Below, piece after piece: positions 27,670-43,612 of a stretch of DNA of 64,000 bases. Positions within the stretch are counted from its first letter, which is position 1. Each line of letters begins with the position of its first letter. The notes under the pieces were generated by a model. That model was not told where the DNA came from, did not search any database, and saw nothing but the letters and a program-made list of their open reading frames with translations. The translations under genes and the position numbers were made by a program. The DNA is from Sycobia sp. Sy_11 (taxonomy: Eukaryota; Arthropoda; Insecta; Hymenoptera; Epichrysomallidae). The stretch spans positions 1,490,001 through 1,554,000 of the forward strand of contig JACCIC010000015.1 of assembly GCA_018907035.1 (NCBI GenBank). Reading direction: 5' to 3'.

Positions 27670-28758
27670 GCAATTTATGTTTATTGCTGTGATTCAATAA
27701 GCGAATTTATCCACTGATATGCCAAGAAAGCTTGGACCAAGAAATTTCAAGTTGAACGAACTCTCAATTCACCTCTCACAGTTACAACGACAACTGTTTT
27801 ATCTTATAATAGCGCCGTCGCGTACGAAAGCCGTATATACGGTGTTAAAAATTTTAGACCGATACCGTCTCAATGCATAACGGAAACCAATATGTAACTG
27901 GAAAAAGTTAAAGTTGTACACACACACACACACACACACACACGCGCGCGCCGCGCGCGCACACATTTTATTAACGCTTAATTCATATACACTGAAAAAA
28001 TCTTTAAAATAAATATATATTTATAACAACTGCAAAATTTATTTATTTCTTTTTATTATGTGCACTCATTTTTTTACGCATTTTTACTTTTTTTTGTATA
28101 TATTTGCATTGAATACTAGCAGAATGTAACGGAGAGAAATTTTTAGCTGTACGTCTGAAGTTTTTTTAATAATAAATACGATAACAAGTACGTAATACAT
28201 ATACAGACCAATTTTGGATATTTTTTAAATCTTTCTTTTTTTAAATCAATTTTAATTATTACAAGTTTAAGAAATATTTAAGTAACCGTTATTTTTCATT
28301 TGTAATACAAACTTTAATTAAATTGACCGTAATTTTCTTTTATAATCGAAAAGAAATTTATTCAGTTATTACTTTTAATATGTGAAAAATCAATAATTTA
28401 TGAAATTAAATCATTAAGATTATATTAACTTAATAAGATTTTATTAAATAAATCATATAAATTACAAAATAAAAAATAATATAATAATATAACGTGTCGT
28501 TACGAAAATTGAAAACAATTTAATTCAAATAATTCAATTTAATGAATTTTCTCAAACTTATTATAAATTAAAACTAATGGTTATAACGAAATTTCGTTTC
28601 CATTCAAAATTAAAAGTAACAATTAATTGTATTTTTCTTCATTTACAAAAATTACAAAGTAACCTTTAATTAAATTTATACTCGCGAAACCTGGGCTCTG
28701 AAATTCAGTCCGAAATGATTTTCCAAAGTTCGCAAATACTGTTTAACGCACGCACACA

Positions 28759-28795
<37 letters not shown>

Positions 28796-29418
28796 ATCGA
28801 TTTATCTCACCTCGGTCATTTCGGTCCTATTGACGTAGGGATTGAAGAACACGGCCATGCACTTGTGCGAGACAATCAGCATGAAGGCGTTGAGGGCCCT
28901 GATGCCGTGCAGGGTCGCGATGTCGCCCTCGTTCCGCTCCAGTGAGACGAGCTTGAGCGCGTTCCTCTTCAGCGAGAACGCCTGGATCGCCCGGCTGGTC
29001 GGCACGTCGTAATGATCGCAGAGGCCCGAGATCACGGCCAGCGCCAGCACCCCGACGAAGAAGAGCCTGAAATCGCGGGCGATCGCGCGCATCGACGCGA
29101 ACGCGGCCGCGCGCATTGCGCACGTCAGTCAGAATTTCGCAGCTGTCGCCGATATTAGTCGGCCGAGGAGGATTGTCGCGGCCAGACGGGAGGTCGGAGG
29201 TTGGAAGGATGGGATGTAATCGTAATTTGGGATTTTGCTCCCTAAATAAATCGTCGTACGTTTCTTTATGTATCTATGGTCTGCGACGAGCGAAATATGT
29301 TTGAGGAGCTATCTTTGAAGTCAATCAGTCGCGTATAATTTGAATTTCTACTCTGGTTTTTTTTTTAAAATGTCAACTTTGCAGACGAAACATTTCCGCA
29401 TTGTTGAGTAATCACTGC

Positions 29419-29468
<50 letters not shown>

Positions 29469-32400
29469 GCAGAATTCGATATGTGTAGGTATAATGACAT
29501 ATACACAATGTGCTTAATGAAGGTTATATTTTATTATCATTCAAAACTTTTTGTTGAATCCAACAGCTTCTGTGTGATTCTAAAATCAGCGTAATTTACA
29601 TATGTTCAAGAATTAATTCATTCATAATTAACAGATGTATCATATATGCGCTAAGAAAAAATGGATAATTAATTATTTAATTATCAAAAGTTTTGCATAA
29701 AAAATGCACAAGTAACATTGCAAATCTTTCTCTTCGTTTACGAATTCGATTTTAGACCTTGAACAAGTACATTTTCTTTTTTAAATTTGCAAAATAACGG
29801 ATACTCTATAATTTCACATAAAAGGGGGCGAACTGATCGGTTGGAGGTCCGAAAATATGGACCTGTTTTCTCGTTGGCAGGTATGTATTCGTGTGTATGT
29901 ATATATATATATACATAATTCGCGATATATTTCCCAACTGGTGGGAAACTGGTTTTTATTTTGGAGGATTGCTGCAATGGGCCGGCGCGACAAGCTATAA
30001 AAACTTTGCTCTGCGATTAACGATATTTTTACTATGACGCGGGTCAGGTATATCGATACCCAGCAGTATATACACTTTTCTATACTTTATACATATATAG
30101 AGCAAGAGTAATATCAACGCTGACTAAAGCATAAAAGTAATATAGCGGACTAATTAATATAATTGTTATAATTTTCATAAACAATAATAAGAATAAAATT
30201 TGTAAAACTATATATATATAATTTACCGAAATAGTCAATTTCATGAAATCAAGCATAACATCATACTTCGTCCTGGGAAAAAGTAATTTTTCATTTCTTT
30301 ATCTACTAATAAATATTCAGTGACACTAAGTATAGGTGTTCTTTAAAATTTGTAATATTTCTTATACGTATGTAGAATTTCGTCAAGTTTAGAAACTTCG
30401 AAATTTATATTTTAATCAATAATTCCCAGTCGATATTTTTATTAAATAGAATAAAGGGTGGGATACGAATTTTTCAAATTCTTTTGATTCTTGCTTATAT
30501 GCAGAATTCTTTTCTATCTATTGCCTGAAACGTCATCAAACAAAGAGATTTTGTCAAGTTTTGAATATTTCAATTACAATATCTGCATGTATTATACGCT
30601 CAAAATAAATCGAATTATATTACATGTAATATTATGCCATTATGCGTATATATATAATAATTCTTACATGTTTGAATATGATTTTTATTCACTCTTAAAC
30701 CTTGTCAAACATATATATACATTGCCCAACATTGCACAACTGTAGCAAATATTGTTTCAAGTAAAATTTGCGAAATAATCGTTTTATATACCGGGAAAAT
30801 CAACTTTCTAATCTCACTCGTGTGTATAAATATGTTCTTATAAACCATTTAACTTTTCCTATAAAAATTTTTATTTCCTCTCACCCCTCGCCCTCCCATT
30901 TTCTCTCCCGCGATTTCGTCAGTCGTTCAATTTCTTTTTTTTTCTTTCTTTTTCTTTTTACAAAATCATACTAATTATCAAATTTACGAAGATACCTGAT
31001 TTTTAATGCGGCTTCGTGATTTTTTTCAATTATGCCCCGTTCGATAATGAAACGAGATCGTAAATTGTATGTTTGAGGCGCGCGCACGCGCCGAATGGGA
31101 AAACCTTGTAATAGTATATTATTAAAGCCGAATACGTTTGATTTAATTTAACGAGTGGCAGGGTTTCGAACTAATAAACGATCGAATCATGTATATTTGC
31201 CGATTAGAGACGCGTCCTTGGCAGCTGGGAATGACAATTATTAATACCCTATACCCCGCGCATTGTGAATTTGACCTTAGCCGTACGCGATGCTCGAATG
31301 TGCTTAGAAGGCAAAAATGAGACAATGAAAGCTCTTCAAGCGCTTCCTCTCCGCCGCATAATTTCCCTGCTTACCGCACGACTCGATAAATTTTCCAGAA
31401 CGATTTGCATCGGTATTTCTTTATTGTCGGCCGGGAATGCTCGATGGGGCCGAGGGGAAGGTGAAAAGGAAAAAAAAAACGGAAAGAAGAAAAAAAAATC
31501 TTACGAAAAAACTACGGCTCTGCGACGGAGACGTGAATATTGCTAATCGGATAATTAACATTAAGATTTTTCTGTGACTATTTTCGAACGTGCTTTAAGC
31601 AACGAGGCAATTGTCGGCGAATATTACTTTTTCATTTTTATTTCAGCGAAATTACACCCAAGTGCCATTTATTTCTGAAACTTTCGTTTACTACGATTAA
31701 TTTTAAATGATGCTTTATCGATCGTAAGTGCCGTGAATCTTGCGAGTCGATTCGACGATTAAATTTAACATTAAACTCTGGTTGATAAATCACAGTATTT
31801 GATTGAGCTCCGAAGATCAAGTCTTCGCCACTTTGCATGTGCGTAAAAAAAGGCCACGCAGTGCCCTGTAACTGGACTGAACTGGAGAAAAAAATGTAAT
31901 ATAGCGAAATATTTTAATGCTGTGTACTGTTCACCTTAAAATCGAATCAGCGAATGCCACAATTACGTGTTCAATTAATACCAAAGGAAAAACTGCAATA
32001 AGAATTTTTGAATGTGCCTGACTCAACGGACAAAAAATTGTCAGCCGTCTTCCAATGAATTATTAATGTTCAATAATGTTTCATAAATGGCCTTTTTACT
32101 GGGAATTTCTTCATTGTCATAAACAGATACGGTGGAAAGCATTTTATTAATGTACAGCGAACATGGCCAAGAATAAAGTCTATTTTTTCAACAGTCGAAC
32201 GTTAATAAGCTGTCCAATTATTGGCCCAATAACGCTGTCGATTTTTAGCAGGGATACCGTAACTTTTTTAAACAGTCTAATATTTCATTGTATAATAAAG
32301 TATTCAGTAAAATTAGAATTTTAATGAAAGGTTTTTTGGAGGAGATTTCCAAAAGACATCCACTATCTGATATCGCTGAAACTTGTACACTCGTGTTTTT

Positions 32401-32869
32401 TTTTTATGCGAATATTGTAATATCTTTTGCGCATAACGAATTGTCATGACGAAAGCCATAAAGTCAAATCATAAATAATGAAGATATTTGAAATTTATCT
32501 CAGACAATGCGAAAAATTTCAATATATACTTTTTAAACGATATTTATATAAATATCATCGAAGCACATTGTTATCGTTCTACAAACATTTATTTCGGTTT
32601 TGTTACTATTTGTTAGGTAAAAGGTTATCGGTATCTGTTCTTTGCGTCCGCGCACGAGACAGACCACGGGAACTCTAGTGTCACCTCTTAGGCCCCTATC
32701 CTGATCCGCCACTGCACATTGTACACGAATTTTAAAAAAAATCGGAAATTTCGTATCAGTCCCATCGTCCCGGTATACTTTTATTAATCAATGAAAATTA
32801 TCCCCTCCCCTCTCACCCTCTGCGAAATTGCCTTTGGCTGCATTTAAAGTGGAGATTAAGATTCTCTAC

Positions 32870-32926
<57 letters not shown>

Positions 32927-33108
32927 CGCGTCGGCCCCGCGGCAGATCGTCATGAAGGAAGCTCTGAGAAAGACACCTCTCCGCGCGATTTCCCCCGGTA
33001 CGAGCGAAATCTACCCCGATAGTAGGGAGGGAAGAGGAAGAGTTCAGGGTCATCGTAGCGTTAAAATAATCAAGCAGTTATATAATACACATACGCTGAC
33101 CGTGCACA

Positions 33109-33167
<59 letters not shown>

Positions 33168-34321
33168 CAACTCACCCGACGACGATGGTCTCCGTCGGCA
33201 GGGGCTCCGTCCTCCTGACCTGGCACATGTCCGCCTCGACCTTGACACTGATCTTGAGGCCGGTCTGCGCGGTGTGACGCGCGAGCGTGTGCCTGAGGGA
33301 GGCCTCGACGTCCCGGGAACTGCAGCCCGAGGGCGCGCAGATCGCCCAGTTGACGGTGCCGAAGCGCGGGACGCGGTGGCCCGGCTGCGAGGAAAGGACG
33401 GATGGAAAAATTAGTATATATCTAGGAAAATATTAATATATATATGTGCATGTATGCGTGTGCGCGCACCGAGAAAAAAGTTCTTTATGATATTCCATAA
33501 GAAGTGTATTTTTTTACATTATTGAAATATTATTTCATTAGATTACATAAGAAATTAGATTTGTTAATTGCACGAGCAAGCTTAAGCGAATGCATTATTG
33601 TTGTATCGCATCGAATGCACAACTTTAATCGAGTGTTTCAGCGAGTCGATCAGAACGCATATTTCGCTAAATTTTTTTTTCTCGGTACGTCGTACAGTTA
33701 AGATTCTGCTCGTTCATCTCCCCAATTCCTTTTTGTTTAAATAAAAACTTTTAATAATGATAAAACAGAAGGAAAGGAAACAAGTTTTGTGCTATTAAAT
33801 TTTGTACGATTAAATTTTCAATCGTAACGCTGTCATTGTGAACCAGTTGTGATTATGACCTAGTTCATGAAAATATCGCAGAAGCCATCCTCTTAAATAC
33901 TTGTCGTATGACGACAATGTATTAATAAACAATGCTGCTTTATTTTGGATTACAAATGGAAAAAATGCCGAAAATTTGCAGGGATGCTTCTCGCGATAGT
34001 TTTCAGAATAATAATTCCAATTATATAATGAACAGTGTGCTTGCATTTGTACAAAGGCATTCTATTGTCCTAGTATATACTCAATATTAATTCTCTCTTT
34101 TCGACTTTTAGAGTCACGATAACTTAATAATCAACTATACCTCGAATCTTGTTCTTTCAATCAAATCTGGTATCGACCCAAAACAAGAATTTAATTAAAA
34201 ACCTGATTTAAAGATTTTGTAATTGATTAAATAATTTTATACCCCCGTGTTACTTCATAATAATTGAGAAATAGCGTTAGATAATTTTTATCGAATTTGC
34301 ACCATTTAATGCCTGGTTCTG

Positions 34322-34374
<53 letters not shown>

Positions 34375-34385
34375 CAAATCGTACC

Positions 34386-34419
<34 letters not shown>

Positions 34420-34700
34420 GTAATCTCTCATCGTTTTTCAGCTTCAAATATAAATTATTTCGATATTCAATTATCACATACCAATTATCAATAAATACCT
34501 ATACTTTTTATCTATTTCACTTATTTATCTATTTTCTTCTTAATTAATTGCTCAGGCATGCATAGGAGCAAGCTCTGTTTCGTATTCGTTTTATACAGCG
34601 TTTTTATTTTTGATAGACAAAATTTTTAGAATTTAATTACTGTGTTTTTTGTTAGTTTTGGAGGCTGACTTATTTATGCCGTAATATTACTTTATACTAT

Positions 34701-34742
<42 letters not shown>

Positions 34743-34932
34743 TATTTAATTTACCTTACTTTACACATTGTATATATCTCTTGTATCAAAGTGTATCCTA
34801 TATTTTCTAGGCTCTTAATAAAACTCATAAGTCTTTCACAATTCACAAGTGAAAATAACGCTTTTCTAATTGGCGGCGAAAAAATCCCACATTTTGCAAT
34901 AACTGCAAAAATGCACTTATTCAAACGACATG

Positions 34933-34993
<61 letters not shown>

Positions 34994-35078
34994 TTTCACA
35001 ACGCACGGTTCGACAAGTTCGTTGCGTCGATTTGACGCGTGAGCATGTATGTGTTTGTGTGTGTGTGTGTCTATTTAT

Positions 35079-35135
<57 letters not shown>

Positions 35136-35402
35136 CCCGTATTAATATTCATGCTGTTATCATAGAATTGCCCAATTTGCTCGCGATTGACGAATTAAAA
35201 TATCGATTTAATATACATTTTCGCTTAAAATTATACTCGAGATATAATGTATCGGAATGCGAATTATCTATAAATTTTCCGATTTCGGTCAGAAACTGTG
35301 GGTGCAAAAAAATTTCATAGAGATTCCGTTTTGGGGCAAAAAGAGAAAGAAAGAAGAAACGAGTTTGAACATTTAGTAGGATCTATGTTGTATTCATCCT
35401 TT

Positions 35403-35441
<39 letters not shown>

Positions 35442-36157
35442 GAAATAACGTATAATACATCGGTAATGGTATATTTTTATTAATTAAATCCGAACGTACG
35501 CCAGGGGTGTAAATTGCGGATCACGTACCAGAGGCCATTCGAAAGGTACGAATTGTGGAGCTGAGCCCAATCCAAACGGAATAAAGAGCCGCGATCGAAA
35601 AGTTCATACTTGAATAAGAGGATATATTTTTGATTATTTCATTTTTTACTTGTGTTTTTAAGAACTTGGCAAGAGTTTATGAATAATTCTTTTAACATTC
35701 GCATTATATGTATCGCAATATATATATACACGCATAATGACCCAAAGACTTAGGAATGCCTGTCAGATAGTAATCCAAAGCAGATTTTTCTACAAAGAAT
35801 TAATTTCCCTGCAGTAGTCACTCCTAAACACAATAAAAATATTAAGAAACCAGAAATTTGATTTTTTTCTTAGTATATATCGAAATCTTTATAACCTTCT
35901 CATGTATTTTGATAAGAAACGAGAAAGGATATCTTATATTTCTCAAAAAATAAAGCTTTTTCTTTCCTAATAAAATGTACAATTTTCATATCGCAGACAA
36001 AAATAAATTATTTAAAACGGATATCTCGGGCGTATATGGTGAAAGTATAATGCACGTCGGATTTTGCCTTAAAGGTCAAAAAAAAAAAAGAAAAAAAAGA
36101 AAGAAAAGTCGCCCACCGACTGAAAGCATCCGCCTTCCTAAGAATATTGACCCGAGA

Positions 36158-36203
<46 letters not shown>

Positions 36204-36350
36204 GTATGGTTTCAAGATTTGAGCATCGTTATTATTATTATTGTTCGAATAAAAAAAATACAGATCTACGCTTATCGAATGCTGGAATTGGCTAACAGCT
36301 GGGCAATTATTTTATCGATACTTCAATTAATAGCTTTTGATGATTTTATA

Positions 36351-36410
<60 letters not shown>

Positions 36411-37083
36411 ACAATAGTGTCAAAAATATTTTTGACATCTTGAATCTGTTGACGAAAAACAATTATCCAATTGCGTATGTTTCTTTTATTTTATCACACT
36501 TTTGTATGAAATTGAAACTTTGATTTAGATAAAAAATTATCGAGAAAAAACTGTTAAAATTAAAACGGTTATACACTCTGCCGGCTGCTAATCAGTATCG
36601 GATGTCGAGATATTCCTATAAATATATACGCGTATAAAAAAAAAAAAAATAACAAATAATATGCAGTAACTTCTTATAGACGAGAATGGCTATTTGTGAT
36701 TTGTGGCAAAAAGATTAAGACAAGGTGAGAAGAAGGACTTGAGACACAGAAATAATCTTCGCTCATATATACGCTCTTGAGTCTATACGCATTCGAAATT
36801 ATATGTTTGCCCAATTTCCCAAATGATCCCTCGGCGATTAGATAAATACCGACTTATTATATCCATCATATGGAGGGAATAATCCCTTGTTCGAAAAATT
36901 CGTTTCCTCTTAGCTTTATGCCCGCGCGAAAATCACACCCACCTTTCACCTCGGCTGCGTGAAAAATTTTTCATCGGCCGTGTGCAAGCCCGTACGGGGG
37001 CTTACAACATTTGAAAGTAATCGATAACTATATCACGTCATCTATACATTCGATCAATAGTTATACACTCACCAACACACACG

Positions 37084-37138
<55 letters not shown>

Positions 37139-37362
37139 CATTCGTTTAAAATCCAGCTATCAAAATTCCTGAGGTATATATTTCATGCGCTGTCCGTCCT
37201 GTATATTTATTTCCAAGGTTTTAGAATTTCCTTGAGAGCGCCCGGGAGAAATTCGATAATATGCTGGTATTCTAATGAGCGATTCCTTTGTAAAAAGTAT
37301 GAGAAAAAAGAAGGGGAATAAACATATGCCGAACTGTCTCCTTAACCGTGCAGACGAGTCAT

Positions 37363-37414
<52 letters not shown>

Positions 37415-37501
37415 GCAATTAATTAATTCAATAATTAATTAATTAATTAACAATTCATTAATTAATTAATTCAAGCTGTCGAGCCCGGGAACAGGATTAT
37501 T

Positions 37502-37554
<53 letters not shown>

Positions 37555-38697
37555 AAAGCACGTTTTCTGATTTATTGCTGAAGTAATTTTCGATACATCA
37601 AGAGGACATTATTGGCCTCTTATTATAGAAAAAAAAGCTCTTATACTTTATAACACGCATATAAATCCTTACCAGGCTTCCATATTCTCCGTGCAGATCT
37701 AAGTGATTTTATTTTTCCACTTTACTTTCATTTCACAAGTGTGCCGATCGATCGGCAGTGTATCATCGAGGACGCCCGCTGCTCGAAATGCAAAACTAAA
37801 ATTGCGCTATTGTTCAAAAAAAAAAAAGCAAGAAAAAATACGAAAGAAACCATTCGAACATCACTTCCACTTATACGAGCAAACAAAGCGTTTGTTTGCG
37901 CGAATCTTTTAGTCATATTTACCTCCCCCCACCGACCCATCCCTACGAGGTTTTAAATGCACTCACGCTGACACTCTCCAGATAATAGGAGATGTATGGA
38001 TTTTACATAATAAGTGATTAGCTTAAAATATATCGAGAAATTTTTTGGTAAACACATATAGATTTCGGTCTGTAATATGCATATATGTACAAAGCGTTCT
38101 TCCATATATATATATTGTTCTCATTAGTCGCGAAAGTTAAACTCCACCACATATTTGTATATACACTTTAAATATATGCCAAACTTTAAAACCCTTTCTC
38201 TATTATTCTATTTACAACTCTGCCATTCCTGTTCTTATACACATTGAAAAGTTATATTACTGAAATTTAGTCCATACAATTGGTTAAATTGATGGATACG
38301 TTTGTGGGCTTAGCCTCGGGACCTAATGAATTGGAAAATGTTCGTTTAGATATTTGAAAAATAACGCGTTAAACATTTTTGCCGAATTCCGCGCAGTACG
38401 TTAGGTCATTTGCCACAATGAATCGAATAATTCGAACCCCCTTATCGTTTCAGTGCGTCATTTCGTTTTCAAATCATTCAGTTTTACGTATCCACTACCG
38501 CAAGTAAAATAATCCTCTTAAATTCATACAGGCCATACATCTGTCGCAATATGGCTTATTGCACGTCTAATGTATGATTTGATCACTTTTACATCGTATT
38601 TACTAATGCGACCAGCAAATGACTTATAGCGCACTTAGAGCGGTCACTATATTTCTTCTAGTATTTCGATATTATGTATTTCCAATTCAAAATTTTA

Positions 38698-38755
<58 letters not shown>

Positions 38756-41700
38756 GTATATAAAAGCAAACACTTGGACCATTTTATGAAAATAATAAAT
38801 TATTAAGGCAAATTTTCATATAAAATTAAATCGTTTTCAATATCAATGTAAAACTAAAAATCCTCTTATGCGTATGTGACAATTAAAAAATATTCTTTAC
38901 AATAATGATTTACTATGTGTTAAATGAAAATTTTTTTATTCGTTTCGCGTTTCTATAATTAAAAATAACTGATTTTTATCAAAGATAATTTAAATTAAAA
39001 ATAAACTCCCGAGATCATAGATGTATACTATATCCGAAAAAACGTTAGTTCTTATTTAACAGTTATGAATGTTCTTATCTGAGATTAATATTTTTATTGT
39101 TTTTTATTATCTAATAAGCGGATAAATGATATTGAAAAATATGATAAAAACTATGAATTTAATAAGGTAAAAGAAACCATGAAAGTGGAAATGATAGATT
39201 GCATGTTATTAAAATAAGGTGTTGCCGTAAATGACTATAATTATTATATGACGATGGTATACCGTAAGGCCACGCAATGTAGTTTATTTCTTGTAAGTAG
39301 ACGATACTTTATACGCTATGTATTTAGTAGCGTCTATATATATATATACACACACACACACAAAATATTGGCTTTGTCTCATGTCCTCTTTATTCAAAAA
39401 TCGGAACGAGCAGCGCGACGATCGCGAGCAGTAGACGTGTCATTTTACCGATTCTGCGCGCATTCACGCGACCTTCGCTCTTCTCTCTCTCTCTCTCACG
39501 CGCGCATCCTGCATTTGCGATGCGTGTGCGCATCGCACGCGCGCGCGCGCGTGCAAATATAAATATGTAGAGCTGTTTTATTGCCAGTCTGGGTCGAGGA
39601 GAAAAATCGTTATAAGTAAATTTACTTCTAAAGAACGGGAGAAGGTTCATAAATTTGATAGATTCGAGAAATCGTTGGGATGGGAAATAATTTTTGGGAG
39701 ATCGCGAATTTCTTTAACTCCTGCTGATGATTTTCTATAGAAGAAGGGGTGGATGCAAGCTTTGGTCGGCGACGCGCGAAAGGCCACGCTTAATTTCATA
39801 TGTGTATGCGTATCTCTATATTTATATTATACATGTGAGTGTATGCGTGCACATATGTATGTCTAGCCTAACTTTAAGTTTGAATGTCAGTAGGTGTGAC
39901 AGAGGGAGAGAGAGAGAGAGAGAGAGAATGAAAGTGAGAGCGAGATAGAGGAAGATATCGAAAACCGGTTGACGCCTTTTTTCACCTATGGAGCCAGTCA
40001 GTTTATACTTTATAATATATGCACGATATATTCGATTTTATATGTGTGTGTGTATCTCGTCGCATTAGGAATTTAAGTCTATCGAATGAAGCAATTATTG
40101 ATATGTAACAGCGAGGCGTAATAATTACGCGTGCGCGACCTTTGAAGCCACTTTTCCCTACATATATATATATATATATATAGGGAAATTTCGAGTGTCG
40201 GTGGATTATACTATTGATACTATTCGCGAATCGTTCGATTCTATACCAACTTCTTGTCTCACTTTAATTTTTATATTATACCGCTAGCTTAACCGGAATT
40301 ACCTATCAAAACCATCATAAATAGCCCATAAAATACTGTTAATGTAAATTTCTTATCCATTCTCATTTACTATTGTTATTATTACGTTAATATCATTAAG
40401 ATTGTGTACAGTTAATCTATAGTCGATTGACGATAATTGATTCGAAATTATCTTTAAAGCTTATTCTATCGGACAGCCGATTTTTTATTTTCTCTAAAAA
40501 TGTTCAATTTTGTGAATCGCGATTTTTGTTATTAACTATACGGCTGAACGCAAGCAATTTAAACGATAAAAAATATTCTTTTAAAAAAATTACAATATAA
40601 TTTTCTCTATTATATTATATTATTAAATAAATACTCTATGAAAATATTTTCGAATAATTTCAAATTTTTTGTTTAAAATGTTTCACCGAAATATTATAAA
40701 ATTTATATGAATATTTCGATTACTGTATTTATAAGACGTTACAAAGTAATAGTGCAATATTTTCAAGATATTTCAACCGATTCTCCGAAAATCCTTGATT
40801 ACTTTTTCATTCGGATATTTCGTTCGATGTATTTTTTAAATAATTTCGAGCCGTTTCTAAACGCGTAATACATGAATCATTGAAAGTCCGAGGGCGCAAC
40901 AGATTCACGGCCCCAAATTGCCGAAACCGGCGCGCCCCTACAAATCGCATACAATGCGCGCGCAATTGCGCAGGAACTCACGTCGGTGACGTTGCTGCGA
41001 AAGGCGTAATGCGAGTGCAGCAGCCGGTGCAGGTGTAGCAGGTCCGAGCGCGACTGATCGACTTCCAGCTGGAGGTAGGCCAGGCAGTACTGGCCCCGAA
41101 TGCCCGCCGCACCGTCGACGCCCACGCACTCGTCGTAATCGCCGAGCTGGTTGACGTTGCCGTTGAGCAGGCCCGAGGGCATTTTTGCGGTGGCGTCGTA
41201 CACTGCAACGATAAAGGACGCAAGGTGAATGTTTTTTTTTTTGCGCGGTGATCGCAAGGTATCGTGTCGATGCGATCGCATTGTTATTGGAAATTTTTGG
41301 AGGGTTCCGTGACGTCTCTGTGCCCGTTGGCCCTTGCGCTCCACGGTGCAAAAAATTGGATTTCTATATTTAAATAACTGAATGCAATGTTATTTTGATC
41401 TTGTAATACGAAATAAATTTAACTGTCAGTTTCAAACGAATTTCATTTGATATTGTCGGATAAATAAAAAATTCTACCCACGACGACTGTTTTAAATTAA
41501 ATTAAGAAACATTTTTTATCGGGCTCCTATGCCACACGTATAAAGAGGCAATCAATCCCATTACTTTTCGCAGCCATTATCAATTGTGAATGCAATTGTT
41601 ATTGAACTTTCTCAGCCATTACCTGTAACGATTCGTCAAAATTGTCCTCCATTATGAACCGGCAGTAATGGTTGATTAATCTTATTTTAATCCTAGAATT

Positions 41701-42765
41701 CAGAGTAATGGTGAATTAAAAATATCCGTTTGAATTTTTTTTATTATTCACTTCTTCGCATTGATATACTATGTACATTGGTATATCTGAATAGCAGGTT
41801 TTGCCAAAGTGGCATGCGCCTAAGTTGAGGTCCCAAGAAATTGTTTTAATTATTGAGAAAGAAAGTTTATTATGAGATAATTTATTTCTTTCCTCAAACC
41901 GCGCGCTTAGATTGAAAGATTTTCTTAAATATAAATAAAGCTCGCATTGGAATATTTTTCGCGAATTGAGGAAAATTTCGATTTGGAGTAACAAGCATAT
42001 TATTTTACTAAATTTTTTTTTCTATTCATTCGCGTAAATTTGTGCTGTAATATTAATGTTTTCACACGCATTTCGTAATTACCGTGGCTTATTTCATAAC
42101 AGCTTGTCCACGGCTTTTAATTGATTATATACCGATAATTTATTTATTGTAATAGTTACCATTTAAACCATTTTCAATGGGGTTAAATATTTCTCAACAT
42201 AAGTACGAACATTAATTATTTATCTAATTTCCAAATATTACTCTTACATCAATTATATTTTGTCAGTATTCGTTATTTCAATTTTTTGACATTATAGTTT
42301 TGATACAGATGCATCTGAATTTAAAGAATTACATGTTCCATATTTACCAGTTTTTATTGACGAGAAACATTTTCTATTCAGGATATAACGTGAAATATTA
42401 AATATCTAAATATTAAGTATTTGAATAACCGTTTATAAATATGCATAATTATTTTAAATTATGAAATAAGAAATTTTTTTCAATCTGCAAATAAGAGATA
42501 AATTTGTAAAAGATTATCTCAATTTCCTTATTCAATCGAGATGGCTAAAAATTACGTGAAGCTTAAATTTTTTTCGTCTTTCTTCGAATTAATATTTTCT
42601 ATTAAATATTATTATAATACAATTTTAGTAAAACTTTTAAAGAAATATTACAATTTATATAATCAATCGTTTTCGATTTCTCAATTTACGTGAAATAATG
42701 ATCATTAAATCCCGTCATACTGGTGTTTAACCCTGACACTTTAAAGCAAGCGAAGACAAACTTTT

Positions 42766-42824
<59 letters not shown>

Positions 42825-43341
42825 AAGCTTGAATTTACGATCCTATATCTATTAGTCGTAGAATGCAAAAATTCATTCGTATTTGGAAAAAAAGGAAATT
42901 ACTAGCTACGTGTGTATGTGTGTATACGTTTAAAAGCTTCACCTATATATTTCTCTCGCCACGCCTGCGAAGCGGGCGGCGCGTCGGTAAATATATAATG
43001 AGAAAAAGTCGAATAAAACCTTGATGGGCGTACGTGTCCCATTGGCGCGAAGATGCCGCGCGACAGCCACGGCTATTTCTTATCTCGAACACGACAGAAA
43101 AATATGAAAACCTATCGGCGATAAAGAAAAAAGGAAGAGCGCGCGAGAGAGAGAGAGAGAGTGTGAGAGAGAGAGAGAGAGATAGAAAAAGTATAAAAGA
43201 AGCAGAAGAGAGGAGAAATCGTCCGTTGCCGAGGAAGTTCGCCTATCACCCGTCGCGCGAGCCGCATACAGAACGCGGGGATTCCCCCGCCTCTTCCGCT
43301 GCGACATTTTTTTGTACACACACGCGCATACACACACGCAC

Positions 43342-43389
<48 letters not shown>

Positions 43390-43526
43390 TTATATGGGCG
43401 CGCGCGTGTGTGTGTATCGCGCGAAACCGAAAGAATAAAATCGTGTGCTGAGAGGTAGAATAATTTTGGTCACTTGTAGATCTGAATTATATAATTATAT
43501 ATAGACTGCGAACGTCATTCCAACTA

Positions 43527-43612
<86 letters not shown>

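Larger units (their letters stand above)
27236..28810 (-). other. nrf-6-like intron 4
   Basis: About 1.6 kb. It holds a poly-A run near 27265, the palindromic TA tract at 27607-27666, a CA/CG tract at 27917-27965 and a (CA)n run at 28751-28793 that ends just before the donor of exon 28811-29066. Otherwise AT-rich and empty. Confidence 0.7.

Noticed and set aside
43034..43438. 134-codon plus-strand frame rich in Arg/Glu and Tyr/Ile
   Set aside because: It is made of GA, CA and TA microsatellites joined by short unique DNA in an nrf-6-like intron; no homology seen.
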